Source: Intoshia linei
Taxonomy: Eukaryota; Orthonectida; Rhopaluridae
Direction: 5' to 3'
Length of the DNA: 23,193 nucleotides
Assembly (NCBI GenBank): GCA_001642005.1
Contig: LWCA01000567.1
Coordinates: 1-23,193 of the forward strand
Below the pieces are notes generated by a model. It had not been told where the DNA came from. It ran no database searches and was given only the letters and a program-made list of their open reading frames with translations. A program made the position numbers and the translations under genes. Below are positions 21,196-23,193 of the stretch, one piece after another (the first letter of the stretch is position 1; each line of letters starts with the position of its first letter).

Positions 21196-21292
21196 TATAA
21201 GAATATTTTTCTCAAATATTTATTCTACGGGAATTTTATCCTGCATAAATTTACTAATTACAATGTAAAACAAAATTTGTAAACTAAAAAAT

Positions 21293-21298
21293 TTTATT
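21293..21298 (-). terminator. Polyadenylation signal AATAAA of the membrin-like gene
   Basis: TTTATT on + reads AATAAA on -, starting 19 nt beyond the stop codon at 21317. Confidence 0.5.
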
Positions 21299-21316
21299 TT
21301 CAAATAAAAATCAGTC

Positions 21317-21619
21317 TTATTTAAATTTAATGTAATAATATAGAGTTGCAAAAAAGACGAGTATAAACATCACTCCCGTAATAAATATTTTTTTGTCTGC
21401 TGAAACTCTAGTCATTATAGTTTTGGAAAGTGATGTGGAACGAGCTATAACGTTTTGAATTCTGTATATTTTGTTATGGACATTTTCTAATTTTTCTTCC
21501 TGATAATTCAATCCTTCAATAATGTAAGTACTTTGCTTTATTACGTTATCAATTTCATTGTGAGCGGAGGAAAGTTTGGTATTGTGATCTAATTCAGAAT
21601 TTAAATTTCTTTTTTTCAT
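21317..21619 (-). CDS. GOSR2: Membrin/GOSR2-like Qb-SNARE, SNARE motif and membrane anchor only
   Basis: Golgi SNARE acting in ER-to-Golgi fusion, by family knowledge. The 100 visible residues align with the C-terminal half of membrin without gaps from IIEGLNYQ to the membrane: GLxxQ, KI..I.N, DKKIFITGVMFILVF. The Gln of GLNYQ sits at the expected Q zero-layer. The anchor is about residues 76-97. The conserved glycine at the position of human Gly144 (from memory) appears as Ser in VIKQSTYIIEGL. The usual N-terminal Habc half (about 110 residues) is missing. ATG 21619 follows directly after TTGACAG, an acceptor-like sequence, so either earlier exons lie beyond a long intron, a spliced leader joins here, or the protein is truly short. 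No membrin-like exon was found on the minus strand from 21620 to the window end. Confidence 0.75.
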   Translation of the reverse strand: MKKRNLNSELDHNTKLSSAHNEIDNVIKQSTYIIEGLNYQEEKLENVHNKIYRIQNVIARSTSLSKTIMTRVSADKKIFITGVMFILVFFATLYYYIKFK

Positions 21620-22118
21620 CTGTCAATATGCGTTTAATTAATATAAAATGAATAAATGTTTATTGTAGTCAATTTATTTATTTTTACATAATAATGATAT
21701 GATCAAAATGCCTACTACATTATTTCCTACATTTATATGTAATGTGTTTCAAACTGTTATTATATGGCGTGCACTTGGTACTATTTCTATAACTTTGGGC
21801 TATTCATTGTGCAACATATGTAAGTACATTGTACAATGTATATAATTATCTAATTATTTAATTTTCATTATTGGAACACTTTGTTTGTAAAAAATTTTTA
21901 ATCTAAAAGATCTTTCTATATGAATGTATAATATACATTGTATATGCATTTCATTTAATTTACATACATAATGTACATTGAATATTTTTTATCATTTATA
22001 AATTATAATAGATAAAATTAATAACATTAAAATTTATTACATGCTAATATTATTTCAATTTCTTATGGGGTTAAGGCAATATACAATGTATGTATAGTAA
22101 TAAATATAAAGTAAATAA
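21620..22118. other. Intergenic with repeated TACATTGTA/TACAATGTA words
   Basis: No supported exon on either strand. The near-palindromic word TACATTGTA or its complement recurs: TACATTGTACAATGTA near 21825-21840, TACATTGTA near 21934, TGTACATTG near 21971, and ATACAATGTA at 22081-22090. It lies between the divergently oriented membrin-like gene and the putative small gene at 22119. Confidence 0.45.
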
Positions 22119-22380
22119 ATGAAAAAAATTATAAAATCTTTGTATCTTTTATCGTGGGTAACAGCTCATTTATTACTTATTTATTCTTTACTATTAATAG
22201 TTTCTCATTTCCCTCTCGATTTTGTATGGATTGTTCATAACTATAATGTACATGGTTGGTAATGGAGACATATACGATAAATACATTGATGCTCCAGTTC
22301 ATCTTATAGACATTATTATTCTAAACGGTGACACAATATTAGTGATAATTCTAAATATAATCTCTACGTATCATATTTAA
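22119..22380 (+). CDS. Putative two-exon small membrane or secreted protein, no family recognised
   Basis: Exon 1 is 22119-22157 and exon 2 is 22201-22380, joined in phase 0 across a 43-bp GTAACA...AATAG intron; the frame then stays open to TAA at 22378, giving 72 residues. The N-terminus is a signal- or anchor-like segment (MKKIIKSLYLLSW, then FLISLSILYGLFITIMY) followed by a short polar part with VGNGDIYDKYIDAP and a second hydrophobic stretch (IIILNGDTILVIILNII). The intron size fits this genome. No family is recognised. Because the model was found by searching for joinable frames, chance is a real alternative; I have no transcript or homology evidence. Confidence 0.4.
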
Positions 22381-22772
22381 TACTTTAATATAATTGAATA
22401 TAGAACATCATGGTACAGTAAAAATAAGTTGATAATTGGATTTGTAATTTAATTAAATATAAATGCCTGTATGATATAAAGTGTATACTAAGGTGTTTCA
22501 CTTAATCAAACTACAGTGCAGCCCACTGATAACGAACAATTTTTTAATTTCGTTATTGGCAGAACGAACAAAAAACATTTAAAATATCGCTTTTTGAAAC
22601 AATGCAACCAATCGTTCGATGCAGTAAAATCGTAAATTTGAAATTTTGATGCAAATTTTTTAGCTTAGCTTGTGACCTAAAGTTATTACAAATCACAAAA
22701 TTTTTCGAGTTTTGCAACACCTTAATCACTAAGGCTTAGTGTATATAATATTTTTAGTCGATCACGTTGCTG
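22381..22772. other. Intergenic with a GCAGCCCA-type repeat end
   Basis: CAGTGCAGCCCACTGATAACG begins at 22516, preceded by TA. Its first 12 bases are the exact complement of the right end TGGGCTGCACTG of the unit near 15524-15535, so the same repeat family is probably present here. The other end was not identified. No gene is supported. Confidence 0.45.
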
Positions 22773-23193
22773 ATGTGCTTCACTATACTGTTAATTTCAT
22801 TGCGATTTTTATTTTATTTAAATTTAAACGTAAGATATTTAAGTAATATAATTTATTAATCAAATCAGAAAGATGGGCTAAAAGTATTTGCTAGAATAAT
22901 GAACATTTTGTATTCAAGTGGCGATATAAGATTAAAACATTTTGAAAATACAGTAATTTTTTTTAAATTATGAAGGAATATATTAAAATTTAGTTTAATT
23001 GTGAATTCTATTCGATATATGATATATATGCATATTTATATATTGATGAAGTACAGCTTAATAATTGCTACAGCATTACTTACAATTATTGTATGGAAAT
23101 GTCAATTTTAAAATGCTATTTGTCCATAAATATTATTTCAATCGTAAATTATTATATATTATATGAAATGTTATATGTATATGAAAAATTAAA
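22773..23193 (+). CDS. Putative secreted protein, 5' part, runs off the window
   Basis: Three exons, 22773-22829, 22869-22952 and 22994 to beyond 23193, joined in phase 0 across 39-bp (GTAAGA...TCAG) and 41-bp (GTAATT...TTTAG) introns. Exon 1 is exactly a hydrophobic signal-like segment (MCFTILLISLRFLFYLNLN). Exon 2 encodes 28 residues including KVFARIMNILYSSGDIRLKH. Exon 3 stays open for 66 codons to the edge, Tyr-rich with cysteines (FNCEFYSIYD, NNCYSITYNYC, ILKCYLS). A 66-codon open frame in sequence this AT-rich is unlikely by chance, and it extends two correctly phased short introns. No family is recognised; a small secreted or membrane protein is the best description. Confidence 0.42.

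Noticed and set aside
22758-22900. Alternative frame VADVLHYTVNFIAIF across the same 39-bp intron
   Set aside because: It stops eight codons into the next exon and has no start or in-phase upstream exon, whereas the phase-0 frame from ATG 22773 continues through two introns.

Overview
The window is nuclear DNA of an invertebrate animal. It is very AT-rich (well over 70 % A+T by eye). It holds spliceosomal genes, including a Roundabout (Robo) axon-guidance receptor, SLC10-type transporters, U1 snRNP protein C, the Rab1 GAP TBC1D20, mitochondrial ribosomal protein bL28m and a membrin-like SNARE. Most genes were rebuilt by hand by joining frames across GT...AG introns. Of 21 introns in the recognised genes, 17 are only 34-45 bp long. 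That points to a lineage with miniature introns (orthonectids or dicyemids, flatworms, strepsipteran insects and others); the sequence alone does not let me choose.

Layout: 1-5970 has no recognisable gene, only two small tandem-repeat patches. 5971-10453 (+) is a Robo receptor of about 1158 residues with four Ig domains, three FN3 domains and one membrane span. Tail to tail with it, 10671-11904 (-) and 13145-14454 (-) are two tandem SLC10 paralogues with identical intron phases; the first of these has lost the sodium-site ETxxQN motif. 14455-16437 is intergenic and carries a small repeat family with GCAGCCC ends. 16438-17108 (+) is SNRPC in six exons, and 17117-18373 (-) is TBC1D20 in eight exons; their stop codons are only 8 bp apart. 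19118-19762 is a non-autonomous hAT-like element with near-perfect 8-bp target duplications. 19859-20679 (-) is MRPL28. 20982-21194 (+) is an unassigned short ORF. 21317-21619 (-) encodes the SNARE motif and membrane anchor of a GOSR2/membrin-like protein without an N-terminal half. At the right edge are two unassigned, intron-bridged small genes on + (22119-22380 and 22773 to beyond the window), each beginning with a hydrophobic signal-like segment.

The genes do not form one pathway. TBC1D20 and membrin both act in ER-Golgi traffic, but adjacency in an animal genome is weak evidence for a link. The most notable points are the miniature introns, the 8-bp convergent gene pair, the SLC10 copy that lost its sodium-site residues, the four-Ig Robo with a hybrid third Ig domain, and the short membrin. 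All splice models come from frame continuity and family alignment from memory; none has transcript support here.
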